DNA of 12,994 bases, taken from assembly GCA_026984895.1 (NCBI GenBank), contig JALSRF010000231.1, positions 1 to 12,994 of the forward strand. The letters are read 5' to 3'. The position numbers and the translations under genes were made by a program. The notes under the pieces were generated by a model. The model made no database searches and was not told where the DNA came from. It saw only the letters and a list, made by a program, of their open reading frames with translations. The stretch comes from Paracoccaceae bacterium (GTDB taxonomy: Bacteria; Pseudomonadota; Alphaproteobacteria; Rhodobacterales; Rhodobacteraceae). This document shows, in pieces, positions 1-7,541 of this stretch; within the stretch, counting starts at the first letter, position 1, and every line of letters begins with the position of its first letter.

Positions 1-727
1 GTGCGATGCTGCCGTCGTCGTGCCACAGGGAGTTCTCGAATCCGATGCGCAGCTTGCCCCCCGCCTGGTGCGCCCGGACCAGGCAGGCGGTTTCGCCCGT
101 TCCGAAGGCGCAGGCCGCCCAGTCGGGGCGGATGGCGCAGCGGCTCAGGCGGTCAAGAAAGGGCTCGAGGTCGGCCGGTTCGCCGCGCCGGCCTTCGTGG
201 TAGCGTCCCAGCACGAAAAGCAGCTGCAGCGCCGGGTCCGCGAAGCGTTCGCGTGTCAGCACCGTTTCCAGCAATGCAAGATCGGACGAATCGTAGAGGA
301 TGTGCTGCACCGCGATGCCCCTTTCGCGGGCCTCCTCGAAGACGGCGCGGGTTGCGTCCATGTCACCGTCTGAGGTGATTTCGCGGATCGAGACCGAGGC
401 CAGGCGCGCGCCCGAGGCAAGCAGGATATCGCGCTGCTGCGCGGCCGTGTAGATGCCCGCCGCCTCGGTCGTGATCTGGACCGCAAAGCCCGGAAGCGAG
501 GCGGCGAATTCCGCCAGCGCTTCGCGATAGAGCCCGGCGTCAAGCACATGTCGCGCGCCCGAGTCGCGCAGGTGCAGATGGATGGCCTGTGCCCCGGCTT
601 CCCGGCATTCGCGCGCGGTTGCGATCAGGTCGGCCAGGGTGAGGGGCAGCGCCGGGTGGTCGGCGCGCGTGCGCCGCGCGCCGTTGGGCGCAACCATCAA
701 TGGCGGCAGAGGCGGCGGCGCGCTCAC
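1..727 (-). CDS. Beta-keto acid cleavage enzyme (BKACE, DUF849/Kce-like), 3' end outside window
   Basis: BKACE enzymes condense a beta-keto acid with acetyl-CoA and release acetoacetate plus a new CoA ester; the founding member, Kce, acts on 3-keto-5-aminohexanoate in lysine fermentation. The window holds 242 codons of a protein that is usually 270-310 residues, so the C-terminus is missing. Visible marks are MVAPNGARRT (11-20), ADHPALP (22-28), the metal ligands H50 and H52 in HLHLRD, and R227/E231 in LRIGFENSLW, which correspond to the Arg and third metal ligand (Glu) of Kce. The usual glycine-rich STGG segment reads ITTEAAGIY (85-93), and the place of a Kce active-site glutamate near the N-terminus seems to hold Arg18, so this is a divergent subgroup and the substrate cannot be named. 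The GTG at 727 overlaps the upstream aminotransferase stop as GTGA, implying translational coupling. An ATG at 697 is the alternative start, but it leaves almost nothing before the first conserved strand. Confidence 0.88.
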   Translation of the reverse strand, partial: MSAPPPLPPLMVAPNGARRTRADHPALPLTLADLIATARECREAGAQAIHLHLRDSGARHVLDAGLYREALAEFAASLPGFAVQITTEAAGIYTAAQQRDILLASGARLASVSIREITSDGDMDATRAVFEEARERGIAVQHILYDSSDLALLETVLTRERFADPALQLLFVLGRYHEGRRGEPADLEPFLDRLSRCAIRPDWAACAFGTGETACLVRAHQAGGKLRIGFENSLWHDDGSIA

Positions 728-2043
728 AGCACGGCCCCGATCGCCTGCGCCAGCTTGCCGACGATTTCGTCGACATGGCTTTCCTGCATGATGAACGGCG
801 GGGCCAGCAGGACATGGTCGCCGCGGCGCCCGTCGATGGTGCCGCCCATGGGATAGCACACCAGCCCCGCCTGCATCGCGGCGTGCTTGATGGCGCTGTG
901 CACCGCCTTTTCCGGGGCGAAGGGGGCTTTGGTGGTGCGGTCCGCGACGATCTCCAGCCCGATGAACAGGCCACGACCGCGGATATCGCCGATGTTGGGG
1001 TGCTGGCCGAAGGCGCGCTGCAGTTCGTCGCGCAGCCGCCGCCCCATGCGCGCAACATGCGCCATCATCCCGTCCGAGGTCAGCCTGGACAGAACCGCCA
1101 GCCCGGCCGCCGCGGCGACGGGGTGGCCGACATAGGTGTGCCCGTGCTTGAAAGAGCCCGATCCCTTTTCGATCGCGCGAAAGATCCGGGCCGAGCACAG
1201 CATTGCCCCGATCGGCTGATACCCGCCGCCCAGCCCCTTGGCGACGGTGGCGATATCGGGGGCCACGCCGTCCTGTTCGCAGGCAAACAACGTTCCGGTG
1301 CGCCCCATGCCGCACATGATTTCGTCCAGGATCAGCAGCACGCCGAAGCGGTCGCATATCTCGCGGATACGGCGGAAATATCCCGGCGCCGGCGGCACCG
1401 CGCCCAGGGTTGCGCCGACCACCGGCTCGGCGACGAAGGCCATGACCTTCTGCGGGCCGACGCGCAGGATTTCCGCTTCCAGCTCGTTTGCCGCGCGCAG
1501 GCCGTATTCCTCGATGCTTTCGCCGGGCTGGCGCTCGCGGTAGGCGTAGCAGGGGGATATGTGGCTGGTGTCGATCATCATCGGCGCGAACGGTTCGCGC
1601 CGCCACAGGTTGCCGCCGGTTGCCAGCGCGCCAAGGGTATTGCCGTGGTAGCTTTGCCGGCGGGCGATGATGTGGTGGCGTTGCGGTTCGCCCATTTCCA
1701 GATGGTATTGCCGGGCGAGCTTCAGCGCGGCTTCGATCGCTTCCGAACCGCCGCACACCAGATAGACCCGGTCCAGATCGCCCGGCGCGCGGGCGATCAG
1801 CGCATCGGCAAGGGCTTCGGCCGGTTGCGAGGTGAAAAACCCGGTATGGGCAAAGGCGATGCTGTCAAGCTGCCGCTTGATCGCCTGCGTTACCGCCCGG
1901 TCGCCATGGCCCAGGCACGAGACCGCCGCGCCGCCCGAGCCGTCGAAATAGCTCTTGCCGTCGGCATCGTAAAGATAGACGCCTTCGCCGCGAACCGCGA
2001 CGGGCAGGGATGCGCCCGGCTGGCGCGGGAAAACATGCGACAT
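724..2043 (-). CDS. Class III (omega-type) PLP-dependent aminotransferase
   Basis: This is a fold-type I PLP aminotransferase of the class III group, which moves an amino group between an amine or omega/beta-amino acid and a keto acid such as pyruvate. Counting from an ATG at 2058, the PLP marks are GSEA (104-107), YHG (137-139), the cofactor-nitrogen aspartate D245 in LILDEIMCGMGRTG, and the Schiff-base lysine K274 in VAKGLGGGY. The C-terminal small domain is complete, and the length of about 440 residues is normal. I prefer the ATG at 2043 (MSHVFPRQPG), because family members begin there with the H-x(n)-LPVAVRGEG strand; the ATG at 2058 adds only five residues. The gene is first in a minus-strand operon with the BKACE gene, which starts inside its stop codon. 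A transaminase feeding a beta-keto-acid cleaving enzyme suggests breakdown of a beta- or omega-amino acid. Divergent from it is an RpiR-type regulator that probably controls it. The exact substrate is unknown. Confidence 0.92.
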   Translation of the reverse strand: MSHVFPRQPGASLPVAVRGEGVYLYDADGKSYFDGSGGAAVSCLGHGDRAVTQAIKRQLDSIAFAHTGFFTSQPAEALADALIARAPGDLDRVYLVCGGSEAIEAALKLARQYHLEMGEPQRHHIIARRQSYHGNTLGALATGGNLWRREPFAPMMIDTSHISPCYAYRERQPGESIEEYGLRAANELEAEILRVGPQKVMAFVAEPVVGATLGAVPPAPGYFRRIREICDRFGVLLILDEIMCGMGRTGTLFACEQDGVAPDIATVAKGLGGGYQPIGAMLCSARIFRAIEKGSGSFKHGHTYVGHPVAAAAGLAVLSRLTSDGMMAHVARMGRRLRDELQRAFGQHPNIGDIRGRGLFIGLEIVADRTTKAPFAPEKAVHSAIKHAAMQAGLVCYPMGGTIDGRRGDHVLLAPPFIMQESHVDEIVGKLAQAIGAVL

Positions 2044-2091
2044 GGCTCCACCCGTCATTTGCCCTGGTCAACTGCGTTGGCGAATCAATCT

Positions 2092-2105
2092 GAAACATAT
2101 GTTTC
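2092..2105. promoter_or_regulatory. Perfect 14-bp palindrome, candidate RpiR operator (site 1)
   Basis: GAAACATATGTTTC is a perfect palindrome lying 49 bp upstream of the chosen aminotransferase start and 66 bp upstream of the regulator start. It shares GAAAC...GTTTC arms with a second inverted repeat at 2145-2156, and RpiR-family regulators commonly bind sites with GAAA/TTTC arms. A TTGACA hexamer (2111-2116) lies just beyond it on the plus strand, but no good -10 follows at 16-18 bp. The operator role is inferred from position and symmetry. Confidence 0.6.
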
Positions 2106-2144
2106 CCGGGTTGACAATAGGCGAAACAAATGAAACACCCGGGG

Positions 2145-2156
2145 GAAACGTGTTTC
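2145..2156. promoter_or_regulatory. GAAAC-N2-GTTTC inverted repeat, candidate RpiR operator (site 2)
   Basis: GAAACGTGTTTC has the same 5-bp arms as site 1 with a 2-bp instead of a 4-bp centre. It nests inside a wider inverted repeat, TGAAACAC (2131-2138) with GTGTTTCA (2150-2157). Two further GAAAC copies occur at 2123-2127 and 2132-2136. The centre is 52 bp from that of site 1, about five helical turns, which would suit cooperative binding of a multimeric regulator. It ends 14 bp before the regulator ATG, so binding here would be expected to block the regulator's own expression. Confidence 0.55.
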
Positions 2157-2170
2157 AAGAGTGTGAGTCG

Positions 2171-3034
2171 ATGCGACCCACGGAATTGTTCGAGACCACG
2201 CTTGCGCGCGAATACGCTTCCCTGAGCGCCAGATTGCGCGAGGCGGCGGACTACGTGGCCGAAAACCCGGTCGAGATTGCAACCCGCAGCCTGCGTTCGG
2301 TGGCCAGCCGCAGCGGCCTGCCTCCGGCAACGTTTTCCCGCCTGGCACGCGCGCTGGGGTTCGGCTGCTACGAAGAACTGCGCGAGTTGTCGCGCGCCGC
2401 CGTGGGCCGCAGTCTCAGCAGCTTTTCACACAAGGTCGAACAGCTGCAGGCCGAAGAGCGCCGGAACACGCTGCCGCCGTTGCTTCTGCGCCAGTCCGAA
2501 GCCTGTATCGAGAACATCGTGAACATGTCGCAATCCCTGGACCGCGACAAGCTGGAACAGGCGGTGGACAGGCTGCACAAGGCGCGCAACGTGGTTCTGG
2601 TCGGCGCGCTCGGTTCGGCCGGTGTTGTCGAATACATGGCCTACATGGCGAACTTTTTCAGCACCAAATGGCGGATTGCCGCGCAGAAGGGCGCCTCCAT
2701 GGGCAGCGTCCTGGCCGATTTCGGCCCGGGGGATGTCCTGCTGGTGATCACGAAGCCGCCTTTTGCGCGCTGTTCGATCCGGGCCGCCCAGATGGCCGCA
2801 AGGCAGGGGGCATTCGTCATCGTGCTGACCGATACCCGCGCCTGCGACGCGCTGGAACATGCCGATATCGGCTTCGTCGTTCCCAGCGAAAGCCCGCAGT
2901 TCTTTTCCAGCTTTGCCGCGACGCTGGTTCTGACCGAGACGATCATCGGCATGGTGGTTGCACGCGGCGGCGCCCGGGCGCGGCGCCGCATCGCCCAGGT
3001 GGAAGAGCACAACCGACAGCTTGAGGAAATCTGA
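2171..3034 (+). CDS. RpiR/MurR-family transcriptional regulator (HTH + SIS)
   Basis: This 287-residue regulator has the standard RpiR layout. An N-terminal HTH_6 domain (about 1-77) contains the recognition-helix segment ASRSGLPPATFSRLARALGF (45-64). A C-terminal SIS domain (about 128-262) opens with VVLVGALGSAG (141-151) and continues through VLLVITKPPF and FVIVLTDTRA. SIS domains in this family bind phosphosugars or other pathway metabolites as effectors. It is divergent from the aminotransferase-BKACE pair, and the shared region carries GAAAC/GTTTC inverted repeats, so it most likely controls that operon and itself; the effector is unknown. The start is the ATG at 2171, where family similarity begins. 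An in-frame GTG at 2150 sits behind a purine-rich GGGGGA stretch and would add seven residues, but it falls inside the candidate operator. The length is typical and nothing appears broken. Confidence 0.9.
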   Translation: MRPTELFETTLAREYASLSARLREAADYVAENPVEIATRSLRSVASRSGLPPATFSRLARALGFGCYEELRELSRAAVGRSLSSFSHKVEQLQAEERRNTLPPLLLRQSEACIENIVNMSQSLDRDKLEQAVDRLHKARNVVLVGALGSAGVVEYMAYMANFFSTKWRIAAQKGASMGSVLADFGPGDVLLVITKPPFARCSIRAAQMAARQGAFVIVLTDTRACDALEHADIGFVVPSESPQFFSSFAATLVLTETIIGMVVARGGARARRRIAQVEEHNRQLEEI

Positions 3035-3252
3035 CACGCGCCGGTTGCCGGTTGCCCGTTGCCGTTCGCCTTCGGCTGTCTGGCGCGTCGTGCTTCGGGC
3101 GTTGTCCGACAAACGGGTGCAGGATGCGCGATTGTCCACAGGCCGCGCCCGGAGCCCGACCGGCGCGCCGATTTCGTTGACAGGCTGCACGGGTTGGTTC
3201 ATCCCACGGCACAGCACCTGATTTCAGGATCAACATCATTTGAGGGCGGACC
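3035..3252. other. Intergenic region between the regulator and ugd
   Basis: This 218-bp gap begins with a heptamer array (listed separately). It contains a short inverted repeat, TTGTC-C-GACAA (3102-3112), that could belong to a weak terminator of the regulator gene. A -35-like TTGACA lies at 3177-3182, but the matching -10 position reads CATCCC, so the ugd promoter is not convincingly visible. A purine-rich GAGGGCGGA (3242-3250) precedes the ugd ATG as its ribosome binding site. I see no open frame with coding character. Confidence 0.4.
3041..3068. repeat. Short 7-bp tandem repeat, four imperfect copies
   Basis: Four consecutive heptamers read CCGGTTG, CCGGTTG, CCCGTTG and CCGTTCG, directly after the regulator stop codon. 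The first two are identical and the others differ at one or more positions. No function is evident; it may be simple slippage-derived sequence. Confidence 0.5.
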
Positions 3253-4557
3253 ATGAAAATTGCGATGATCGGAACCGGCTATGTCGGCCTGGTCTCTGGC
3301 GTCTGTTTTTCCGATTTCGGGCACGAAGTCGTCTGCGTTGACAAGAACGCGGAAAAGATCGCCAGGTTGCGGCGCGGCGAGGTGCCGATCTACGAACCGG
3401 GTCTTGACGATCTGATGGCGCGCAACGTCCGGGCCGGGCGTCTGGACTTTACCGAAAACCTGGCCGATGCGGTCTGCGAGGCGGATGCGGTGTTTATCGC
3501 CGTGGGCACGCCGACCCGGCGCGGGGACGGGCATGCGGACCTGACATATGTCTTCGAGGCCGCGCGCGACATCGCCCGGGCGCTGTGCGACTACACCGTC
3601 GTGGTGACGAAATCGACCGTCCCGGTCGGCACCAACCGAAAGGTCAGGGAGATCATATCTGCCGCCAACCCCGGGGCGGATTTCGACGTCGCCTCGAACC
3701 CGGAGTTTCTGCGCGAAGGCGCGGCCATCGACGATTTCATGCGGCCGGACCGCGTGGTGGTCGGGGTGGAAAGCGCGCGCGCGCGCGAAGTGATGAGCGA
3801 AATCTACCGGCCGCTGTTCCTGCGCGAATTCCCCATCGTCGTGACCGATGTGGAAAGCGCCGAGATGACGAAATACGCGGCCAATGCCTTTCTGGCCACC
3901 AAGATCACCTTCATCAACGAGATCGCCGCCCTTTGCGAGCGCGTCGGCGCCGATGTGAAACAGGTTTCCAAGGGCATGGGGCTGGACGGGCGTATCGGCA
4001 ACAAGTTCCTGCATGCCGGGCCCGGCTTCGGAGGCTCGTGCTTTCCCAAGGACACCAGCGCCCTGGCCCGGATCGGGCAGGAACATGCGGTGCCCATGCA
4101 GATCACCGAAACGGTGATCAAGGTCAACAACGAGGTCAAGCAACGCATGGTGGAAAAGGTGCGCGACCTGTGCGACGGCAGCTTCAACGGCAAGACGGTT
4201 GCCGTGCTGGGCGTGACCTTCAAGCCGAACACCGACGACATGCGCGATGCCCCCTCGCTGACCATCGTGCCGGCGATGATCGGTGGCGGTGCAAGGGTGC
4301 GCGTGGTTGATCCGAAGGGCCGCGCCGAGGGCGAGGAACTGCTGCCGGGGGTGGCCTGGCTTGACGATGCCTATGCCGCCTGCGACGGCGCCGACGCGGT
4401 GGTGGTCCTGACCGAATGGAACGAATTCCGGGCCCTCGACCTGAAGCGCCTGGCGGCAGCAATGGCCAGCGCCCGGATGGCCGACCTGCGCAACGTCTAT
4501 TCGCGCGAAGAGGCGATGCGCGCCGGGTTTACCGGTTATGTGGCTGTCGGGCGCTGA
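3253..4557 (+). CDS. ugd: UDP-glucose 6-dehydrogenase
   Basis: The enzyme oxidises UDP-glucose twice with NAD+ to UDP-glucuronate, the precursor of glucuronic and galacturonic acid in LPS, capsule and exopolysaccharide. The 434-residue protein has all expected parts: the NAD-binding GTGYVG (7-12) of the N-terminal Rossmann domain, NPEFLREGAA (149-158), the central-domain K207 and N211 of KYAAN, the catalytic Cys263 in FGGSCFPKDTSAL with K266 and D267, and the C-terminal UDP-binding domain with VLGVTFKPNTDDMRD (318-332). The length matches bacterial Ugd/TuaD/RkpK. The start at 3253 places the glycine-rich loop at residue 7, as usual, and GAGGGCGGA precedes it. It is followed after 42 bp by an LPS-core glycosyltransferase in the same direction, so the UDP-uronic acid probably serves LPS or another surface glycan. 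Confidence 0.96.
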   Translation: MKIAMIGTGYVGLVSGVCFSDFGHEVVCVDKNAEKIARLRRGEVPIYEPGLDDLMARNVRAGRLDFTENLADAVCEADAVFIAVGTPTRRGDGHADLTYVFEAARDIARALCDYTVVVTKSTVPVGTNRKVREIISAANPGADFDVASNPEFLREGAAIDDFMRPDRVVVGVESARAREVMSEIYRPLFLREFPIVVTDVESAEMTKYAANAFLATKITFINEIAALCERVGADVKQVSKGMGLDGRIGNKFLHAGPGFGGSCFPKDTSALARIGQEHAVPMQITETVIKVNNEVKQRMVEKVRDLCDGSFNGKTVAVLGVTFKPNTDDMRDAPSLTIVPAMIGGGARVRVVDPKGRAEGEELLPGVAWLDDAYAACDGADAVVVLTEWNEFRALDLKRLAAAMASARMADLRNVYSREEAMRAGFTGYVAVGR

Positions 4558-4599
4558 TCGGCGGTTTTGCCCTGCCCGAATTTGGTGTAACAGCGCGCC

Positions 4600-5658
4600 A
4601 TGCAGAAAAACCCGCCCTTGCGCGCCGCCGAGATCGAGGTCGTCGCGCCCAACCTGAAACGCCGCCTGTCCGGGGTGACCGCAACCGTGGTCCGGCTGCT
4701 GCCGGTCCAGGCGCGCGGCATCGGCATCGTTGCCACCGGTCCGGGGCTGCCGCCCGAACTCCCCCGCATACCGCTGTGGAAGGCGGCCACGCTGTCGCGC
4801 CGGCGCTGGCGAGTCTGGCATGCGCGGCGCAACAACGAGATGCTGCTGGGCGTGATCCTTCGCCATGTGCTGCGCCGACGCTACCGCCTGCTGTTCACCT
4901 CCGCGGCGCAGCGCCACCACAGCGGTTTCACCAGGTGGCTGATCGCGAAGATGGACGCGGTGGTGGCAACCTCGCCCAAGGCGGCGGGCTACCTTGAACG
5001 ACCGGCGCGGGTCATCATGCACGGGGTCGATACGCAGTTGCTGTGCCCGGTCGCCGAACGCGCTGCGCTGCGCGCCGCGCTGGGCCTGCCCGACAGGCTG
5101 CTGGTGGGATGTTTCGGGCGCATCCGCCACCAGAAGGGCGTGGATGTGCTGGTCGATGCCTTCGTGCGCCTGAAAGACGACCTTCCCGACATGGATCTGG
5201 TGCTGACCGGGCGGGTCACGCCGGACAATGATGCCTACTGGAAGGCCCAGATGGACAAGCTGCGTGCCGCCGGGCTGGAGGAGCGGGTACATTTTCGCGG
5301 CGAGGTGGGCTGGGACGAGCTGGTGCGCCACTTCCAGGCGCTGGACCTGTTCGTTGCCCCGGCGCGCTGGGAGGGGTTCGGCCTGACCCCGCTGGAGGCG
5401 ATGGCCTGCGGGGTTCCGGCGGTTGCCGGCCGGGTCGGTGCCTTCGAGGACCAGATCGTCGATGGCGAGACCGGGGCGATTGTGGAAGCCGGAAACGTGG
5501 CCGAACTTGCCCGCGCCCTGGCCGCCCTGACCGCCGACCGAGAGGCCCTGTCGCGCATGGGGCGTGCCGCGCGCGCTCATGTCGAGGCCCGTTTTCGCAT
5601 CGAGTCCGAAGCCGGTGCGCTGATCGAGGTCTATCGCGAACTTCTTGACGGTGACTGA
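4600..5658 (+). CDS. lpcC: LPS core mannosyltransferase, LpcC-like (GT4)
   Basis: This is a cytosolic GT-B glycosyltransferase of family GT4, 352 residues long. The N-terminal segment EIEVVAPNLKRRLSGVT (11-27), RVWHARRNNEMLLG (71-84) and LLFTSAAQRHHSGFTRWLI (98-116) match the characteristic N-terminal half of rhizobial LpcC, which adds mannose from GDP-mannose to Kdo in the LPS inner core. The C-terminal donor domain has the GRIRHQKGVD loop (173-182) and the GT4 E-x7-E signature E258-GFGLTPL-E266. No membrane segment is seen; such enzymes act at the inner face of the cytoplasmic membrane. The ribosome binding site is weak (GGTGT, 4588-4592), so translation may depend partly on readthrough from ugd 42 bp upstream. 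The LpcC assignment is family recognition from memory; a related core transferase with another sugar specificity remains possible. Confidence 0.88.
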   Translation: MQKNPPLRAAEIEVVAPNLKRRLSGVTATVVRLLPVQARGIGIVATGPGLPPELPRIPLWKAATLSRRRWRVWHARRNNEMLLGVILRHVLRRRYRLLFTSAAQRHHSGFTRWLIAKMDAVVATSPKAAGYLERPARVIMHGVDTQLLCPVAERAALRAALGLPDRLLVGCFGRIRHQKGVDVLVDAFVRLKDDLPDMDLVLTGRVTPDNDAYWKAQMDKLRAAGLEERVHFRGEVGWDELVRHFQALDLFVAPARWEGFGLTPLEAMACGVPAVAGRVGAFEDQIVDGETGAIVEAGNVAELARALAALTADREALSRMGRAARAHVEARFRIESEAGALIEVYRELLDGD

Positions 5659-5770
5659 CCGCGAATCGCTGAGCGGCGGCACGGCAAGAGTTTGAAATTC
5701 CCGCCGGAACCGGGCAGACTGGCGCGCGGCATTATTTGCGCGTGTCAACATCGTCGAAAGGGAGGAGTGC

Positions 5771-6418
5771 ATGAATGGGCCGGGAGGGCTTCGTGTCGGG
5801 CTTGTTCAGCGGCTGAGGTTTCGTCAGGCGTGCCGACGCAACGACGACACCATCCTTGGCGCGTTGTCCGATCCGGTTGCGGCGCTGAAATCGGAGCTTC
5901 TCGAGCGCCGCGTCGCGATCGTGGGGAACGCGCGGGCACTTGCGGATACGGCGCATGGCGCATCGATAGACGGCTGCGACCTTGTGATCAGGATCAACCG
6001 CGCGCCGATGCCGGATCCGCGCTCTCACGGGACGCGCACCGACTGGCTGGCACTTGCCACCACGCTGAAGGAAGAGCGCGCCGCGACGCTGCGCCCGCAG
6101 CGCATCCTGTGGATGTCGCACAAGCGCAAGCGCCTGGCGCTGTGGGTGGCGCTGCGGTCGGGTTTCTTCCTGTATCCGATGGCCGAGTTCGAGGCCCTGC
6201 GCGACAAGCTTGGCGCGCCGCCCACAACCGGGCTGATGATGATCGATTTCGTGTCGCGCTCGGGCGCGGAGTCGATCGAACTGTTCGGGTTCGACTTCTT
6301 CGCCTCGCTGTCGCTGACCGGCCGGCGCAAGGCGTCGCAGGTGCCCCATGATTTCTCCGCGGAAAGGCGGTGGGTCGAGCAGCTTGCCGCGCGTGACCGC
6401 CGTATCAGGGTGAACTGA
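5771..6418 (+). CDS. GT29-like (sialyltransferase-motif) glycosyltransferase
   Basis: This 215-residue protein has no signal peptide or membrane segment. It carries, in the right order, the conserved motifs of family GT29. There is an L-like motif at 48-78 (RVAIVGNARALAD, then SIDGCDLVIRINRAP) continuing into GTRTDWLAL. An S-like motif at 150-176 reads APPTTGLMMIDFVSR, then ESIELFGFDF. A VS-like H-x4-E follows as H193-DFSA-E198. In animal sialyltransferases L binds CMP-sialic acid, S helps bind donor and acceptor, and the VS histidine is catalytic. Some plant GT29 members are reported to transfer Kdo rather than sialic acid, so the donor could be any CMP-ulosonate. The strong GGAGGA (5761-5766), four bases before the ATG, fixes the start. 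It lies 112 bp after the LpcC-like gene on the same strand, which suggests LPS-core decoration. The family call is motif-based, and the donor and acceptor are inferred. Confidence 0.75.
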   Translation: MNGPGGLRVGLVQRLRFRQACRRNDDTILGALSDPVAALKSELLERRVAIVGNARALADTAHGASIDGCDLVIRINRAPMPDPRSHGTRTDWLALATTLKEERAATLRPQRILWMSHKRKRLALWVALRSGFFLYPMAEFEALRDKLGAPPTTGLMMIDFVSRSGAESIELFGFDFFASLSLTGRRKASQVPHDFSAERRWVEQLAARDRRIRVN

Positions 6419-6503
6419 TGCGCGCAGCCGTCGCATTTGGCCTTTCCAGCGGTGCGGCTTTGCTTTAGTCACCGCCCCCGGTGAACGATCAAGGAGAGCC
6501 GTC

Positions 6504-7526
6504 ATGGGCTATCGAATCGCTGTTGCAGGCGCCACGGGAAACGTGGGCCGCGAAATGCTGAACATCCTTGCAGAGCGCGCCTTTCCGGTGGACGAGATCG
6601 CCGCGCTGGCAAGCCGTCGTTCCCTGGGCACCGAGGTCAGCTTTGGCGACAAGACCCTGACGATCCGGGATCTGGACGCGTTCGACTTCACCGGCTGGGA
6701 CATGGCGCTGTTTGCCATCGGTTCCGACGCCACCAAAAAATATGCGCCAAAGGCCGCCAGGGCGGGCTGCGTGGTGATCGACAATTCGTCGCTCTATCGC
6801 TACGATCCCGAGGTGCCGCTGATCGTGCCCGAGGTGAACCCCCAGGCGGTTCACGATTACGCGCGCAAGAACATCATCGCCAACCCGAACTGCTCGACCG
6901 CGCAGATGGTGGTGGCGCTGAAGCCGCTGCACGATCGCGCCAGGATCAGGCGCGTCGTGGTCAGCACCTATCAGTCGGTATCGGGCGCCGGCAAGGAAGC
7001 GATGGACGAGTTGTGGGACCAGACCAAGGCCATCTACAACCCGGTCGATGAAAAGCCGCCCAGGCTGTTTCCCAAGCAGATCGCCTTCAACGTGATCCCG
7101 CAGATCGACGTGTTCATGGAGTCGGGCGAAACCCGGGAAGAATGGAAGATGGTCGCCGAGACCAAGAAGATCGTCGATCCGTCGATCAAGGTCAGCGCGA
7201 CCTGCGTGCGGGTGCCGGTGTTCGTCGGCCATTCGGAAGCGGTGAACATCGAGTTCGAGGATTTTCTGGACGAGGACGAGGCCCGCGAGATCCTGCGCAC
7301 CGCGCCGGGTATCCTCGTGATCGACAAGCGCGAGGACGGCGGCTATGTGACCCCGGTCGAATGCGTCGGCGATTATGCCACCTTCATCAGCCGTATCCGC
7401 CAGGACAGCACCATAGACAACGGGCTGAACCTGTGGTGCGTTTCCGACAACCTGCGCAAGGGCGCGGCGCTGAACGCGGTGCAGATTGCCGAGCTTCTGG
7501 GGCGCGAGGTGCTGAAAAAGGGCTGA
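6504..7526 (+). CDS. asd: Aspartate-semialdehyde dehydrogenase
   Basis: Asd reduces L-aspartyl-4-phosphate to L-aspartate-4-semialdehyde with NADPH, the branch-point step toward diaminopimelate/lysine, threonine and methionine. The 340-residue protein starts with the NADP-binding GATGNVG (9-15) and SRRS (37-40). The catalytic Cys130 lies in NPNCSTAQMV, followed by Q157 in STYQSVSGAG. R236 and H243 in CVRVPVFVGHSE match the substrate-binding Arg and acid/base His of E. coli Asd, including the seven-residue spacing. The C-terminal NLWCVSDNLRKGAALNAVQI (309-328) is diagnostic. The length fits the shorter bacterial Asd type. AAGGAG (6491-6496), seven bases before the ATG, is a strong ribosome binding site. 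It stands 85 bp after the GT29-like gene, a gap with no clear promoter, and converges on the carbonic anhydrase gene. Confidence 0.97.
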   Translation: MGYRIAVAGATGNVGREMLNILAERAFPVDEIAALASRRSLGTEVSFGDKTLTIRDLDAFDFTGWDMALFAIGSDATKKYAPKAARAGCVVIDNSSLYRYDPEVPLIVPEVNPQAVHDYARKNIIANPNCSTAQMVVALKPLHDRARIRRVVVSTYQSVSGAGKEAMDELWDQTKAIYNPVDEKPPRLFPKQIAFNVIPQIDVFMESGETREEWKMVAETKKIVDPSIKVSATCVRVPVFVGHSEAVNIEFEDFLDEDEAREILRTAPGILVIDKREDGGYVTPVECVGDYATFISRIRQDSTIDNGLNLWCVSDNLRKGAALNAVQIAELLGREVLKKG

Positions 7527-7541
7527 GGCGGGCGATATCCT

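Noticed and set aside
700..2133. Plus-strand open frame of 477 codons opposite the aminotransferase.
   Set aside because: The minus strand encodes an intact class III aminotransferase with K274 and D245. The plus-strand translation has no domain and runs through the candidate operator.
3132..3140. TTGTCCACA, one mismatch from the DnaA box TTATCCACA.
   Set aside because: It is a single copy with no cluster, no AT-rich unwinding element and no replication genes nearby.
3177..3182. TTGACA hexamer upstream of ugd as a sigma-70 promoter.
   Set aside because: The -10 position at 17 bp reads CATCCC and neighbouring spacings are no better, so it was left as a remark in the intergenic entry.
5723..5742. 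CGCGC and GCGCG arms around GGCATTATTT, a possible hairpin before the GT29-like gene.
   Set aside because: Five-base CG-only arms are expected by chance in this composition, the loop is ten bases, and it does not fit a terminator.
3199..5772. Very long minus-strand open frame (857 codons) opposite ugd and the LpcC-like gene.
   Set aside because: It is a GC-rich shadow. The plus strand carries two complete enzymes with all catalytic motifs, and the antisense translation is low-complexity, rich in Gly/His/Gln/Arg, with no recognisable domain.
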